From Antrihabitans stalagmiti (GTDB lineage Bacteria; Actinomycetota; Actinomycetes; Mycobacteriales; Mycobacteriaceae), in NCBI RefSeq assembly GCF_016482825.1, contig NZ_JAEMNV010000004.1, positions 186,001 to 250,000 of the forward strand: DNA of 64,000 nucleotides. Reading direction: 5' to 3'. Numbering within the stretch: the first letter of the stretch is position 1; every line of letters starts with the position of its first letter. Below the pieces are notes generated by a model. The model was not told the origin of the DNA. It made no database searches and worked only from the letters and a program-made list of their open reading frames with translations. This document shows positions 41,486-50,215 of the stretch, in pieces. A program made the position numbers and the translations under genes.

Positions 41486-41947
41486 TCAGGACGCCTTCGA
41501 CGCCTTGTACTCGGACTCGAGCTTCTTCTTGACCGTCGCATCCGAGTGCCGGATGGCGATGGCGACAAAGGGTTCGATGATTTTGCCGAGGGCCTTGCCC
41601 GCGATGCCGCCGGGCAGTTCGTAGTTGATGTCGACGACAACCTCGCACTGCTCGGGCCCGAGTTCGTTGATCTTCCAGTTGGTGCGGAGTTCGAAACCTG
41701 AAACGTAGTCGGTGCGGTAGCTTCCCGGCCGCTCGAACTCGACCACCTTGATCACCGAATGCAAAGTCTTGGGTCCGAGCTTCATGCCGCCGTCGTACAC
41801 GGTGCCTAGGCCGTAGACGGGCTCACCGACGACCTCGAGCTTGGTGATGCCGAAGATCCATTCGCCGCCGTTGCGCAGATCGGACATGTAGTCGAAGGCG
41901 TACTCGCGAGGTATCGCGAACGTCGACTCGTTGTGCACGTGGACCAT
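41486..41947 (-). CDS. SRPBCC family protein
   Basis: A 153-residue protein. HNESTFAIPREYAFDYMSDLRNGGEWIFGI is a clear SRPBCC N-terminal strand-helix-strand, with SGFELRTNWKI, EVVVDINYELPGG and a C-terminal amphipathic helix (AIAIRHSDATVKKKLESE). Such proteins bind hydrophobic ligands or act as coenzyme-Q-binding-like factors. It ends 17 bases from the terminator shared with tRNA-Arg. Confidence 0.8.
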   Translation of the reverse strand: MVHVHNESTFAIPREYAFDYMSDLRNGGEWIFGITKLEVVGEPVYGLGTVYDGGMKLGPKTLHSVIKVVEFERPGSYRTDYVSGFELRTNWKINELGPEQCEVVVDINYELPGGIAGKALGKIIEPFVAIAIRHSDATVKKKLESEYKASKAS

Positions 41948-42013
41948 CCGTCGTCTCCCATTCGATCGTGCTGACCGGCGTCACAGTACCCAATCTCGAT
42001 GCAAGCCTTGCAG

Positions 42014-42400
42014 TCAGACGATTGCGTCAACCTCGATTTCTACCAGCAAATCGGGTGAGATCAGCGCTTTCACCTCGACCATCGTCGCCGCGGGACGGAT
42101 CTCTGCGAACACTTCACCGTGCGCGCGGCCGACCTCCTCCCACCTGCTGATGTCGGTGACGAACATCCGCGTCCGGACGACGTTCTCGGGTCCGGCGCCC
42201 ACCTCGGCCAAGGCGGCGACGATTCGTTTCAACGCTTCTCGTGCTTGCGCGCCGATGTCGGCTCCGCCGACAGCCGATCCGTCGGGTGAGGCGGCCGTCG
42301 TCCCCGCGACCCAGACGAATTGGCCGACGCGGACAGCCCGCGAATAGCCGACGGGCCCTTCCCACTCCGATTGCGACGACACGTTTATACGATTGCTCAT
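42014..42400 (-). CDS. RidA family protein
   Basis: A 128-residue RidA/YjgF-type protein (start ATG 42400). The family pattern is present: GYSRAVRVGQFVWVAGTTAA, IGAQAREALKRIVAALAEVGAGPENVVRTRMFVTDI, RPAATMVEVKAL, LVEIEVDAIV. Canonical RidA hydrolyses reactive enamines from PLP enzymes with an arginine; an Arg occurs at the expected R-P-A-A-T position. It lies 14 bases downstream of the DUF998 gene stop on the same strand. Confidence 0.86.
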   Translation of the reverse strand: MSNRINVSSQSEWEGPVGYSRAVRVGQFVWVAGTTAASPDGSAVGGADIGAQAREALKRIVAALAEVGAGPENVVRTRMFVTDISRWEEVGRAHGEVFAEIRPAATMVEVKALISPDLLVEIEVDAIV

Positions 42401-42413
42401 GGCGCTGATCAAA

Positions 42414-43100
42414 CTAGCTGTCGGTAGGAGAAGGCGACCGAATTCCGACGAGCACCGCTACGCCGAGGGTGACTATCCATAGCGACATCGCGCCGACCTG
42501 TCCGCGCTGCGCGTACCCGAGGCTGTAGGCACCGTCCAGGTTGTCGGCGATCAACATCCACGCTGTCGTCACCGAAGCGATGACGAAAAGCAGCAATCCG
42601 ACTAGGCGCAGTACCCGAAACATGCGATATCGGAATGCCGCGACGGTGAACGCGATCATGGCGACAAAGATTGCGTTGACGGCAATAGTGCTGGTCAGCG
42701 CATGGATGTGATGAAGTTGGGGGAACAGTCCGCTCGGCTCGGAACTACACGGATGCTCGGGCGTCGCGATGCAGCCGATCGGCAGTTGGGAGTCTGCGAT
42801 CGTGGCTGCTCCGAAAACCGTGAGGGCAATCCAGCCTGTTGTGGTGAGCGGCCGTCGCGGCAGCACAATCAGCGCGGCCAGCGCGGCGAGAATCATGAGT
42901 GTGCCGGTGACCGAGTCCGCAACGGAGAAGACGTCGCGGTACCGCTGCCCGACCGCATCCAGTTCGCTCAGAAACGTATTGCGCGGATCGAGGCCGGTTT
43001 CGATGAAGAACTCGAGGACCCACGACGAATAGGCGATCCCGCCAAGGATCAGCGGGATCGGCAGACCTGCTCGCAGCAGTGCCCTCATGCGTCGGCGCAT
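42414..43100 (-). CDS. DUF998 family membrane protein
   Basis: A 228-residue membrane protein with about six to seven helices. LGGIAYSSWVLEFFIETGLDPRNTFLSELDAVGQRYRDVF and ADSQLPIGCIATPEHPC are characteristic of DUF998 proteins. The function of the family is unknown. It is placed upstream of RidA with a 13-base gap, so the two may be cotranscribed. Confidence 0.82.
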   Translation of the reverse strand: MRRRMRALLRAGLPIPLILGGIAYSSWVLEFFIETGLDPRNTFLSELDAVGQRYRDVFSVADSVTGTLMILAALAALIVLPRRPLTTTGWIALTVFGAATIADSQLPIGCIATPEHPCSSEPSGLFPQLHHIHALTSTIAVNAIFVAMIAFTVAAFRYRMFRVLRLVGLLLFVIASVTTAWMLIADNLDGAYSLGYAQRGQVGAMSLWIVTLGVAVLVGIRSPSPTDS

Positions 43101-43116
43101 GACGTACTCATCGCGT

Positions 43117-43527
43117 TCAGGGTAGAGCCCGGCCCACAGCTGCTTGAACTTTGTCTGCCGCGGCGGCCGGCGATTCGTGTTCCCACACCCGGACGACGTG
43201 CCAGCCCTCGGCGGTCAGCCGGTGGTCGGTATCGCGATCACGCGTCACGTTCGCGGCGAGTTTGTCGGCCCACCACGCGGCATTGTTCTTGGGGTCCGTC
43301 GCATGGTCGGGGCAGCGATGCCAGAAGCAACCGTCGACGTAGACGGCAACGCGACGCCGCGGAAAGACGAGGTCGGCGCGTCGACGTAGTCCCGGCAGCG
43401 GCGCCCGATCGACGAAGAAGCGGAGTCCCCGCCGGTGCAATTCGCGACGCAGCGCCACCTCCGGTTTGGTGTCGCGACGGCGTTGTTTGCTCAGCCGAGC
43501 GCTTGTCGCTGGGTCGGTGGACGGCAC
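43117..43527 (-). CDS. vsr: Very short patch repair endonuclease Vsr
   Basis: A 136-residue enzyme. MSKQRRRDTKPEV-type N-terminus (SARLSKQRRRDTKPEVALRREL), then RRADLVFPRRRVAVYVDGCFWHRCPDH, ANVTRDRDTDHRLTAEGWHVVRVWEHE. These are the Vsr metal-binding and zinc motifs. Vsr nicks T:G mismatches formed by deamination of 5-methylcytosine and so accompanies C5-methylases. The GTG at 43527 lies 22 bases after the putative endonuclease stop. Confidence 0.9.
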   Translation of the reverse strand: MPSTDPATSARLSKQRRRDTKPEVALRRELHRRGLRFFVDRAPLPGLRRRADLVFPRRRVAVYVDGCFWHRCPDHATDPKNNAAWWADKLAANVTRDRDTDHRLTAEGWHVVRVWEHESPAAAADKVQAAVGRALP

Positions 43528-43549
43528 CCTGCCACGGTAGGCCTGCTCG

Positions 43550-44377
43550 TCAGTCGTCGGATTCCGGTTCGGACCAGGTGGGTGCGAATCGGTTGCGCCG
43601 CTCCACCTCCGCGTGGACGGAATCGACGAAATCGTCGAAGGACAGCGTGATCGACTCCGGCGGTCGGCCGTTGCGCGGCGGCGCGTTCTCGACGTCGAAA
43701 AACCGAACCGAACCCTCGGTGTCGTACAACCCGATGTAGACCTTTTCGAACAGATCGTGCCGGGTGTCTTCGGCGCCGAGGTCGACCCACAGTTTGTCGT
43801 CGCCACCGAGCACAGGCCGTTTGCCGCGGCCCGTTCGCTTGGCCAACGTTGTGACGTGGTGCGCGAACGACGACTTGCCGATATCACTCGCCTTCGTCGG
43901 ATCGCCGTCGTCGCACGTGGTGTACGGCTCGAACATCACCGCAACCAAGACGCTGTACGGCTGACGCTGATGCAACACCATTGCCTCGCCGCGCAATTCG
44001 TGATCGTTGCGGACGATGTTCTTGGTCCAGCGTCCCAGTTTGCCCGAGGTCGGGCTGTAGTCCTGGAAGCTGTAGGTCTTGATCGACACGCACAGCACCA
44101 GGCCGAGCGTCGGGTCGATCGACTTGACGTCCAACCGTTTTCGGCCTTTTGCGACGTCGACGGTCGCTTCCTGGCCTGCGCCGCTCGCGGTCGGTGTGAT
44201 GTCCGGGTAGCGGGATCGAAGTGCGTCGGCGACGGTCTGCGCCAGATGATTCGAGAGGCGCTGCGCGTAGTTCTTCTTCTCGCCGCGGTCTGCGTCGGGT
44301 GCGGGTTTCGTACCGCTGAGGCGAAGTGCGCGTGCGAGAGATTTGGGTGCGGGCACCGGGAACAGCCCGTCGGTCAT
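43550..44377 (-). CDS. Probable type II restriction endonuclease
   Basis: A 275-residue protein overlapping the C5-methylase by four bases. No named family is certain. RLDVKSIDPTLGLVLCVSIKTYSFQD has D-[strand]-x-I-K spacing as in PD-(D/E)XK nucleases, and KKNYAQRLSNHLAQTVADALRSRYP provides the helix before it. WVDLGAEDTRHDLFEKVYIGLY lies later. Its place between a C5-methylase and Vsr strongly suggests the cognate endonuclease. Confidence 0.68.
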   Translation of the reverse strand: MTDGLFPVPAPKSLARALRLSGTKPAPDADRGEKKNYAQRLSNHLAQTVADALRSRYPDITPTASGAGQEATVDVAKGRKRLDVKSIDPTLGLVLCVSIKTYSFQDYSPTSGKLGRWTKNIVRNDHELRGEAMVLHQRQPYSVLVAVMFEPYTTCDDGDPTKASDIGKSSFAHHVTTLAKRTGRGKRPVLGGDDKLWVDLGAEDTRHDLFEKVYIGLYDTEGSVRFFDVENAPPRNGRPPESITLSFDDFVDSVHAEVERRNRFAPTWSEPESDD

Positions 44378-45534
44378 GCGGCGACTTCCGGGTAGCCGCC
44401 CATACGGTCCAGATGACTTTCGACGCCATCGAGGAAGCCCGCCGGAAAGCGGAGGTTGCCACGTCGAGTGCGACGAAGAAAACCTGCCGTTGCGCGTGCC
44501 GACAGTAGTCGTGAGTCGTCGAGAAAGCCGGAAAGGTCTTCGTAGGGTTCGTTGACCGGCCAGGTCGAGCAGTGGACGCGGTAGGCCTTGCCTTTGCTAC
44601 CCCATGCTGCGGTCGGCCAGCGTTGCCCGTGCTCGAGCAGGGTTTCGCCGGTGGCGTCGTACGGGATCGGGTTGTCGAGTCGATTGCCGACCCACGACGC
44701 CATCCGGACGCTCACCGCATTGCCGATCAGTTTCCAGCGATGACCTGGACGAACGCCTGGCGCATCGGTCGTGGGGGCCGTCCAGTCGGGGTCGAAACCC
44801 TGCAGCCGTTCGGCGTCGACGATGCCGGGGGTCACGATCTCGCCGGACGGCAACAACACGGCCGGCGGACTTGCGATGCCGATCGTCGAGCCACCTTTGA
44901 GTGTCGGCACGGCGTTGACTGCCCAGCCGAGGCCGCGGATGCCTTCGGTCCAGTAGAAGCCACACGGGTGCTCGTCGGCGTCGCCCATCTCGGTCGGCGC
45001 GGCGTCTTCGCCGAACAGCACGGTACGAGGATCGTCGGTTCTCGACGCGAGCATCAACACCCGCTGGCGACGTTGGGGGAGTCCGAAAGCGCGCGCATCG
45101 ACAACTCGATAGGCCCAGGTGTAGCCGAGCTCTTCGAGTGCATCGGTGATGTGTCGCATCGCAGCACCCTGGCCGAGGGCCAACATAAACGGCACGTTTT
45201 CGATCAGGAGCCAGCGTGGTCCACGTTTGCGTTTGACCAAGCGGAAAACCTCGTCGACCAGCCCTGATCTGGTGCCGCCGATGCCTGCCGTACGCCCGGC
45301 CTGGGACAGATCCTGGCAGGGGAATCCTGCTGCGACGAGTTCGATTCCGGATGGCAACGACCGGAGTCGGGTGACGTCGGATTGCAGCGGAACGTCGGTG
45401 AATCGCGCTCGCAGGACTGCCTGCGCACCGGCATCGATCTCGCACAACAGCTCTGTGCGCCAGCCGTGCTCGCTGAGCCCGAGCTCCAACCCGCCGATTC
45501 CGGCGAACAGCCCGACCATGCTTGCGGCAGCCAC
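44374..45534 (-). CDS. DNA cytosine-C5 methyltransferase
   Basis: A 386-residue enzyme. Motif I is GLFAGIGGLELGL, motif IV is AAGFPCQDLSQAG with the catalytic Cys, motif VI is WLLIENV, motif VIII is FGLPQRRQRVLML, and motif X is KLIGNAVSV. It makes 5-methylcytosine at an unidentified target. The C-terminal 75 residues (after NPIPYDAT) are an extension. GTG 45534 follows AAAGGG; ATG 45519 is an alternative start. First gene of a methylase-endonuclease-Vsr operon. Confidence 0.9.
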   Translation of the reverse strand: MAAASMVGLFAGIGGLELGLSEHGWRTELLCEIDAGAQAVLRARFTDVPLQSDVTRLRSLPSGIELVAAGFPCQDLSQAGRTAGIGGTRSGLVDEVFRLVKRKRGPRWLLIENVPFMLALGQGAAMRHITDALEELGYTWAYRVVDARAFGLPQRRQRVLMLASRTDDPRTVLFGEDAAPTEMGDADEHPCGFYWTEGIRGLGWAVNAVPTLKGGSTIGIASPPAVLLPSGEIVTPGIVDAERLQGFDPDWTAPTTDAPGVRPGHRWKLIGNAVSVRMASWVGNRLDNPIPYDATGETLLEHGQRWPTAAWGSKGKAYRVHCSTWPVNEPYEDLSGFLDDSRLLSARATAGFLRRTRRGNLRFPAGFLDGVESHLDRMGGYPEVAA

Positions 45535-45768
45535 GCACAACCCTTTCGAGACAGATAGTTCCGGCGATCTTGCAACGACTTCTCGAGGAACGTTACTCGA
45601 GCCCGCCGACAACATCGCGCAACGACGCAGCGCGAGGCCTTGACCTCAACCGAGCTTCAGGTTCGAAACTGTTGTTGCAGGAATGAGGCGACCGGAAAAT
45701 CGGTTGGTTCTGTCGGTACCCGGTGGGACCATCTCGCCAAGGGGAAATCAACAAGTCTGGGGTGTTCG

Positions 45769-47607
45769 GTGTCGGTAACGACGGAAGTGCAAACACCGGA
45801 TTGGGATCTGCTCGATGCGCACAACGAGCGATTGCAGTCCGGCGTCGAGCCGCAGCCGCAGCCGGACACCCGCAATTCGCTGCTCCGCTTCTGGCCGCAC
45901 ATCAAGCAGTTCCGCCTACCGCTCGGTGGGTCGATCCTCCTGTCGTTCGTCGCGATGATGACCGGCATCGTGATCCCGTTGATCACCGCCCGCATCATCG
46001 ACGGACCCATTGCGGATCGCCATTTCGGCGCCCTGTGGCTGCCAGTCCTGGTCGTGCTCGCGTTGGGTTTGGTCGACGCCGCAGGTGTGTGGGGTCGCCG
46101 TTGGCTGGTCGCGCGCCCGTCGAGCCAATTCGAAATCAATATGCGTGCCAAGCTTTTTGCGCGCTTGCAGACGCTGTCGGTCGGCGTGCACGACGGGTGG
46201 GATTCGGGCCAGCTGCTGTCGCGGGCAATCTCCGACATGTCGACGATGCGCAGATTCGTCGCGTTCATCGCGCCGTTCATCGTGATCAACACCGCGACGG
46301 TGATCGTCGGATTCGTCGCGCTGTTCGTACTCGATCCCAAGTTCGGACTCGTTCAGTTGGCGATCGCAATTCCATTGCTGTTCTTGTGTATTCGCTTCGA
46401 GCGTTTGTACAGGGTCGCAGCACGGCGGGCCCAGGATCAGACCGGTGATGTCGCGACGACGGTCGAGGAGGCAGTGCAGGGCATTCGTGTCGTCAAGGCG
46501 TTCGGTCGCGCTGCGCACGTCGGCGGTCTGTTCACCCGGCAGGCTCGCGACCTGAAATCCACCGAGCTGCTCAAGGTTCGCTACGGCGCGTTCCTGTGGT
46601 CGGTGATGGTCAGTTTGCCCGCTGTGTCGATCGGTCTGATGCTGGCCGTTGGAGCGCACGCGATAGTCGACGGAACGATGACGCTCGGCACGTTGGTTGC
46701 CGGCATCACCTTGGCGACGTTCATCCAGTGGCCCATCGAATCGTTCGGCTTCCTGCTTGCCGAGCTCAACAATGCGCGCACTGCCGCCGACCGATTCTGG
46801 GAGATCATCGACCTGCCGATCGACATCGACGAGCCCAGAGCCCCGCGCGCGCTACCCACGCCGTTACGCGGCGACCTTCGCTTCGATCAGGTGGGCTTCC
46901 GCTTTCCCGATGCCGAACGCGCTCAACTCGACAACGTGTCGCTGACCATCGGGCCAGGTGAAACTCTCGCGCTGGTCGGAGCAACCGGTAGCGGCAAGAC
47001 GGCACTGCTCAACCTCGTGCCGCGGCTGTTCGACGTCACGGCAGGGTCGATCACCGTCGACGGTGTCGACATCAGGTCGCTGCGTTTGGAAGATCTTCGT
47101 TCGATTGTTGCGGTCGCGTTCGAAGAGCCGGTGCTCTTCTCGGCGAGTGTGCGCGAGAACGTCGCGCTCGGCCGGCCCGAGGTGAGCGACGACGAGGTTC
47201 GCGACGCGCTGGAAGTAGCGCACGCAACGGAGTTCGTCGATGCATTGCCGTGGGGACTCGACACCAGGATCGGCGAGCAGGGGCTCAGTCTGTCCGGTGG
47301 GCAGCGACAACGCCTTGCGCTCGCTCGGGCTGTGCTGTCGAGGCCACGGATCCTCGTTCTCGACGACCCGCTCTCGGCGCTCGACGTCGACACCGAGGAA
47401 CGTGTTCAGGCCGCGCTGCGACGCGTACTCGAACACTCGACCACATTGCTTGTCGCACATCGACCGTCGACGGCCGCACTCGCGGACCGAGTGGCTGTGC
47501 TCGAGGGCGGCCGCATCACCGAAACGGGAACACACGAGCACTTGCTCGAAACATCGAAGCAATACCGAAACCTGATGGGAGGTGTGCACGATGACCGACA
47601 CCGCTGA
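45769..47607 (+). CDS. ABC exporter half-transporter A (degenerate ATP site)
   Basis: A 612-residue type IV ABC half-transporter: six membrane helices (about 40-320) and an ATPase domain. Walker A is GATGSGKTAL; signature LSLSGGQRQRLALA; Walker B ILVLDDPLSALD carries Asp where the catalytic Glu is expected, so it is the non-consensus partner. The H-loop is LLVAHRPS. GTG 45769 is preferred; upstream in-frame codons are not coding-like. It overlaps the next gene by 17 bases and forms a heterodimer with it. The substrate is unknown; related actinobacterial pairs export lipids, drugs or siderophores. Confidence 0.86.
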   Translation: MSVTTEVQTPDWDLLDAHNERLQSGVEPQPQPDTRNSLLRFWPHIKQFRLPLGGSILLSFVAMMTGIVIPLITARIIDGPIADRHFGALWLPVLVVLALGLVDAAGVWGRRWLVARPSSQFEINMRAKLFARLQTLSVGVHDGWDSGQLLSRAISDMSTMRRFVAFIAPFIVINTATVIVGFVALFVLDPKFGLVQLAIAIPLLFLCIRFERLYRVAARRAQDQTGDVATTVEEAVQGIRVVKAFGRAAHVGGLFTRQARDLKSTELLKVRYGAFLWSVMVSLPAVSIGLMLAVGAHAIVDGTMTLGTLVAGITLATFIQWPIESFGFLLAELNNARTAADRFWEIIDLPIDIDEPRAPRALPTPLRGDLRFDQVGFRFPDAERAQLDNVSLTIGPGETLALVGATGSGKTALLNLVPRLFDVTAGSITVDGVDIRSLRLEDLRSIVAVAFEEPVLFSASVRENVALGRPEVSDDEVRDALEVAHATEFVDALPWGLDTRIGEQGLSLSGGQRQRLALARAVLSRPRILVLDDPLSALDVDTEERVQAALRRVLEHSTTLLVAHRPSTAALADRVAVLEGGRITETGTHEHLLETSKQYRNLMGGVHDDRHR

Positions 47608-49486
47608 GGCCGGAAAAGACACGGCGACCCAGCCGACTCCGATCGACCTTCGGAAGGAGTCATCCGCACCTGCCGCGGAATCGTGGCGTGGCGTCGCGAA
47701 CGAGGACAAGGAAATAACCGCCGCCGGAAATCTGGTGCTGGCGAGCCGTTCTCGGCGATTGCTCGCGTCGCTCGTGCGGCCGTACAAGCGGTCTGCGTTG
47801 CTTGCGCTCGCGATCATCCTGATCGACAACGTCGCGATGGTCGCGGGACCTCTGTTCGTCGCGTACGCACTCGACGTAGGTGTCGACAAAGCGCTCGGCG
47901 GCAACTGGGGTCCGCTGTACTGGGCGGTCGGCGGCTTCATCGGCATGGCGGCGCTGGGTGCTGCGACGACGTATGTCTTCCTCCGTGTCTCGGGCAAGTT
48001 GAGCCAGAGCATTCTCTTCGACCTGCGGCTGCGGGTGTTCGATCACGTGCAGCGACTCAGCGTCGGCTTCCACGAGAAGTACACGTCTGGTCGGATCATC
48101 TCCCGCTTGACCAGCGATTTGGAATCGTTGGAGAGCTTGCTGGAGAGCGCACTCAACGATGCCATCAGCGCGATCCTCTCGGTGGTCACCATCGCGGCGA
48201 TCCTCGTGTACCTGGATGTTCCGCTTGCGCTCGTCGTCATGGCAGGCTTCGTTCCCCTGATCTACGTCACTCGCTCGGCACAGCGTCGCCAGCGTGCGGG
48301 ATATCGCCGAACCCGCGGCACCATCGCCAAAGTGGTCGTCCACTTCGTCGAGTCGATGGGCGGCATTCGCGCGGTGCAGGCGTTTCGCCGTGAGGTCCGC
48401 AACGAAACGATTCTGGCGGGCGAGGATTCGCAGTATCGGGCCGCGAACGCCGACGCGCTGCGCGGTATGGCGACCTACACGGGGCTGACCCGACTTATCG
48501 GCAACGTCACGACCGCGGTCATCCTCGTGGTCGGCGGTTGGCGAGTGATCAACGGCCACATCGAGGTCGGCGTGCTCGCGGCCTACCTGCTCTACCTGCG
48601 GCGGTTCTACGGTCCGCTCGACGAGCTTGCGCAGGTCTTCAACTCCTACCAGTCGGCGGCTGCTGCGCTGGAGAAGATATCGGGAGTGCTCGAAGAAGAG
48701 CCGGAGGTCGTCGAGCCGCTGCATCCGCAACCTATCGGATCGGCAACGGGGGCAATGACATTCGACAAGGCCTGGTTCTCGTATGCCAACGATCCGGCCA
48801 AGCCCGTCCTGCCGTCGTTCTCGCTGGACATTCCCGCGGGTCAAGTCATCGCGCTCGTGGGTGCCACAGGCGCGGGTAAGTCGACTCTGGCGAAGCTGCT
48901 GGCCCGCTTCTATGACCCGTCGGGCGGTGTCGTGAAACTCGACGGCATCGACTTGCGCGACATCAGCGACAACGATCTTCGTCGCAATGTCGTCATGGTC
49001 AACCAGGAGTCGTTTCTGTTCTCCGGCTCGGTTGCCGACAACATCCGACTCGGTCGGCCGGACGCGAGCGATTCTGATGTGCACGACGCAGCCCGAGCAG
49101 TGGGTCTGTACGACGTAGTGATGGCACTGCCGGACGGGTTCGACACCGATGTGCGGCGTCGCGGTGGTCGGCTCTCGGCAGGGCAACGCCAGCTTGTCGC
49201 GTTTGCGCGCGTCTTCTTGGCGGCGCCGGCCGTCATCGTCCTCGACGAGGCAACATCGAGTCTGGACATTCCAAGCGAGCGGCTGGTCCAGCGCGCTCTG
49301 GAAACCGTTCTCCGGGACCGGACCGCGCTGATCATCGCGCACAGGTTGTCGACGGTCGCCATCGCAGATCGGGTTCTTGTGATGGACGGCGGCCGCATAG
49401 TCGAAGACGGTTCGCCGGACGACCTGATTGCCGGCTCTGGCAGATTTGCGCGTTTGCATGCAGCGTGGCGCGAGTCGCTGGTGTGA
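47591..49486 (+). CDS. ABC exporter half-transporter B (consensus ATP site)
   Basis: A 631-residue partner of the preceding half-transporter. The membrane domain lies at about 50-340, with SQSILFDLRLRVFDHVQRLSVGFHEKYTSGRIISRLTSD as the cytoplasmic coupling region. Walker A is GATGAGKSTL, the signature region is RLSAGQRQLVAFA (Ala in place of Gly), Walker B is VIVLDEATSSLD with the Glu, and the H-loop is LIIAHRLS. GGGAGG before ATG 47591 supports this start. Coupled translation with A is expected. Confidence 0.88.
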   Translation: MTDTAEAGKDTATQPTPIDLRKESSAPAAESWRGVANEDKEITAAGNLVLASRSRRLLASLVRPYKRSALLALAIILIDNVAMVAGPLFVAYALDVGVDKALGGNWGPLYWAVGGFIGMAALGAATTYVFLRVSGKLSQSILFDLRLRVFDHVQRLSVGFHEKYTSGRIISRLTSDLESLESLLESALNDAISAILSVVTIAAILVYLDVPLALVVMAGFVPLIYVTRSAQRRQRAGYRRTRGTIAKVVVHFVESMGGIRAVQAFRREVRNETILAGEDSQYRAANADALRGMATYTGLTRLIGNVTTAVILVVGGWRVINGHIEVGVLAAYLLYLRRFYGPLDELAQVFNSYQSAAAALEKISGVLEEEPEVVEPLHPQPIGSATGAMTFDKAWFSYANDPAKPVLPSFSLDIPAGQVIALVGATGAGKSTLAKLLARFYDPSGGVVKLDGIDLRDISDNDLRRNVVMVNQESFLFSGSVADNIRLGRPDASDSDVHDAARAVGLYDVVMALPDGFDTDVRRRGGRLSAGQRQLVAFARVFLAAPAVIVLDEATSSLDIPSERLVQRALETVLRDRTALIIAHRLSTVAIADRVLVMDGGRIVEDGSPDDLIAGSGRFARLHAAWRESLV

Positions 49487-49555
49487 ATGGGACGAACTTG
49501 GAAGATCTTTGCCACCGCTGGTGCTGCCGGGCGCTGCGTCGCATAACGTAGACGA

Positions 49556-50164
49556 GTGACCAATCCAGCTCAGGGGTCTGCACCGTCAGACGAAGCCGTC
49601 AGCGCTTGGCCTGCGATTCTGACATGGCAAGCCCACAACGCTCCTCGGATGGAATCGGTGCGAGTTCAGGTCAGCGGCAACCGAATAAAAGCGTCAGGCC
49701 GCATCATCGGCGGCAAGTGCTCCGACCACCCAGCGTTCAGCGCCTCCTACGACCTCGTGACCGACGAGAACGGCGTCACTCGTCGCCTGTCGATGCGCAC
49801 GTCCATCGCGTCGGGCGAGCGGCAGACCTCGATCAGCCGTGACGAAGAGGGCTACTGGATGATCGAAAGCGGCAGCACCCATCTGCGTTCGACCTTCGGG
49901 GGAGCGCTCGATGTCGACGTCGTGCTGAGTCCGTTTTTCAACACGTTGCCGATCCGGCGTTACGGCTTGCAGACGGCCACCGAGGATCGACAGGTGCCCG
50001 TTGTGTACGTCAACCTGCCCGATCTCGGAGTGCAGGAAGCGAGCCTCACCTACAGCAGCGGCAGCGATGGCATTCATGTGCTGTCGCCGGTGTCGAGTTC
50101 TTCGGTGACGGTCGATGCCGAGGGCTTCGTAATCGACTATCCAGGCCTCGCAGTTCGCATCTAG
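49556..50164 (+). CDS. Putative glycolipid-binding domain protein
   Basis: A 202-residue protein of the 'putative glycolipid-binding' family. Seen are WQAHNAPRMESVRVQVSGNRIKASGRIIG, PAFSASYDLVTDENGVTRRLSM, GYWMIESGS and LDVDVVLSPFFNTLPIRRYGL, all typical of that beta-rich family. No signal peptide. It starts with GTG 70 bases after the ABC pair and ends before a strong bidirectional terminator. Confidence 0.75.
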   Translation: MTNPAQGSAPSDEAVSAWPAILTWQAHNAPRMESVRVQVSGNRIKASGRIIGGKCSDHPAFSASYDLVTDENGVTRRLSMRTSIASGERQTSISRDEEGYWMIESGSTHLRSTFGGALDVDVVLSPFFNTLPIRRYGLQTATEDRQVPVVYVNLPDLGVQEASLTYSSGSDGIHVLSPVSSSSVTVDAEGFVIDYPGLAVRI

Positions 50165-50183
50165 GCGGCTCCGCCGCTCGTGC

Positions 50184-50215
50184 GTCTTTTCGGCGGGCCC
50201 GCCCACCGAAAAGAC
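50184..50215. terminator. Bidirectional terminator between convergent genes
   Basis: GTCTTTTCGG (50184-50193) pairs with CCGAAAAGAC (50206-50215), extended inward by GGGC/GCCC. The stem lies between the glycolipid-binding and tyrA stops. Confidence 0.8.

Noticed and set aside
47660-49459. A 599-codon frame on the - strand across ABC half-transporter B
   Set aside because: Antisense of a clearly coding ABC gene with intact Walker motifs; the translation is Arg/His-rich and has no family pattern.
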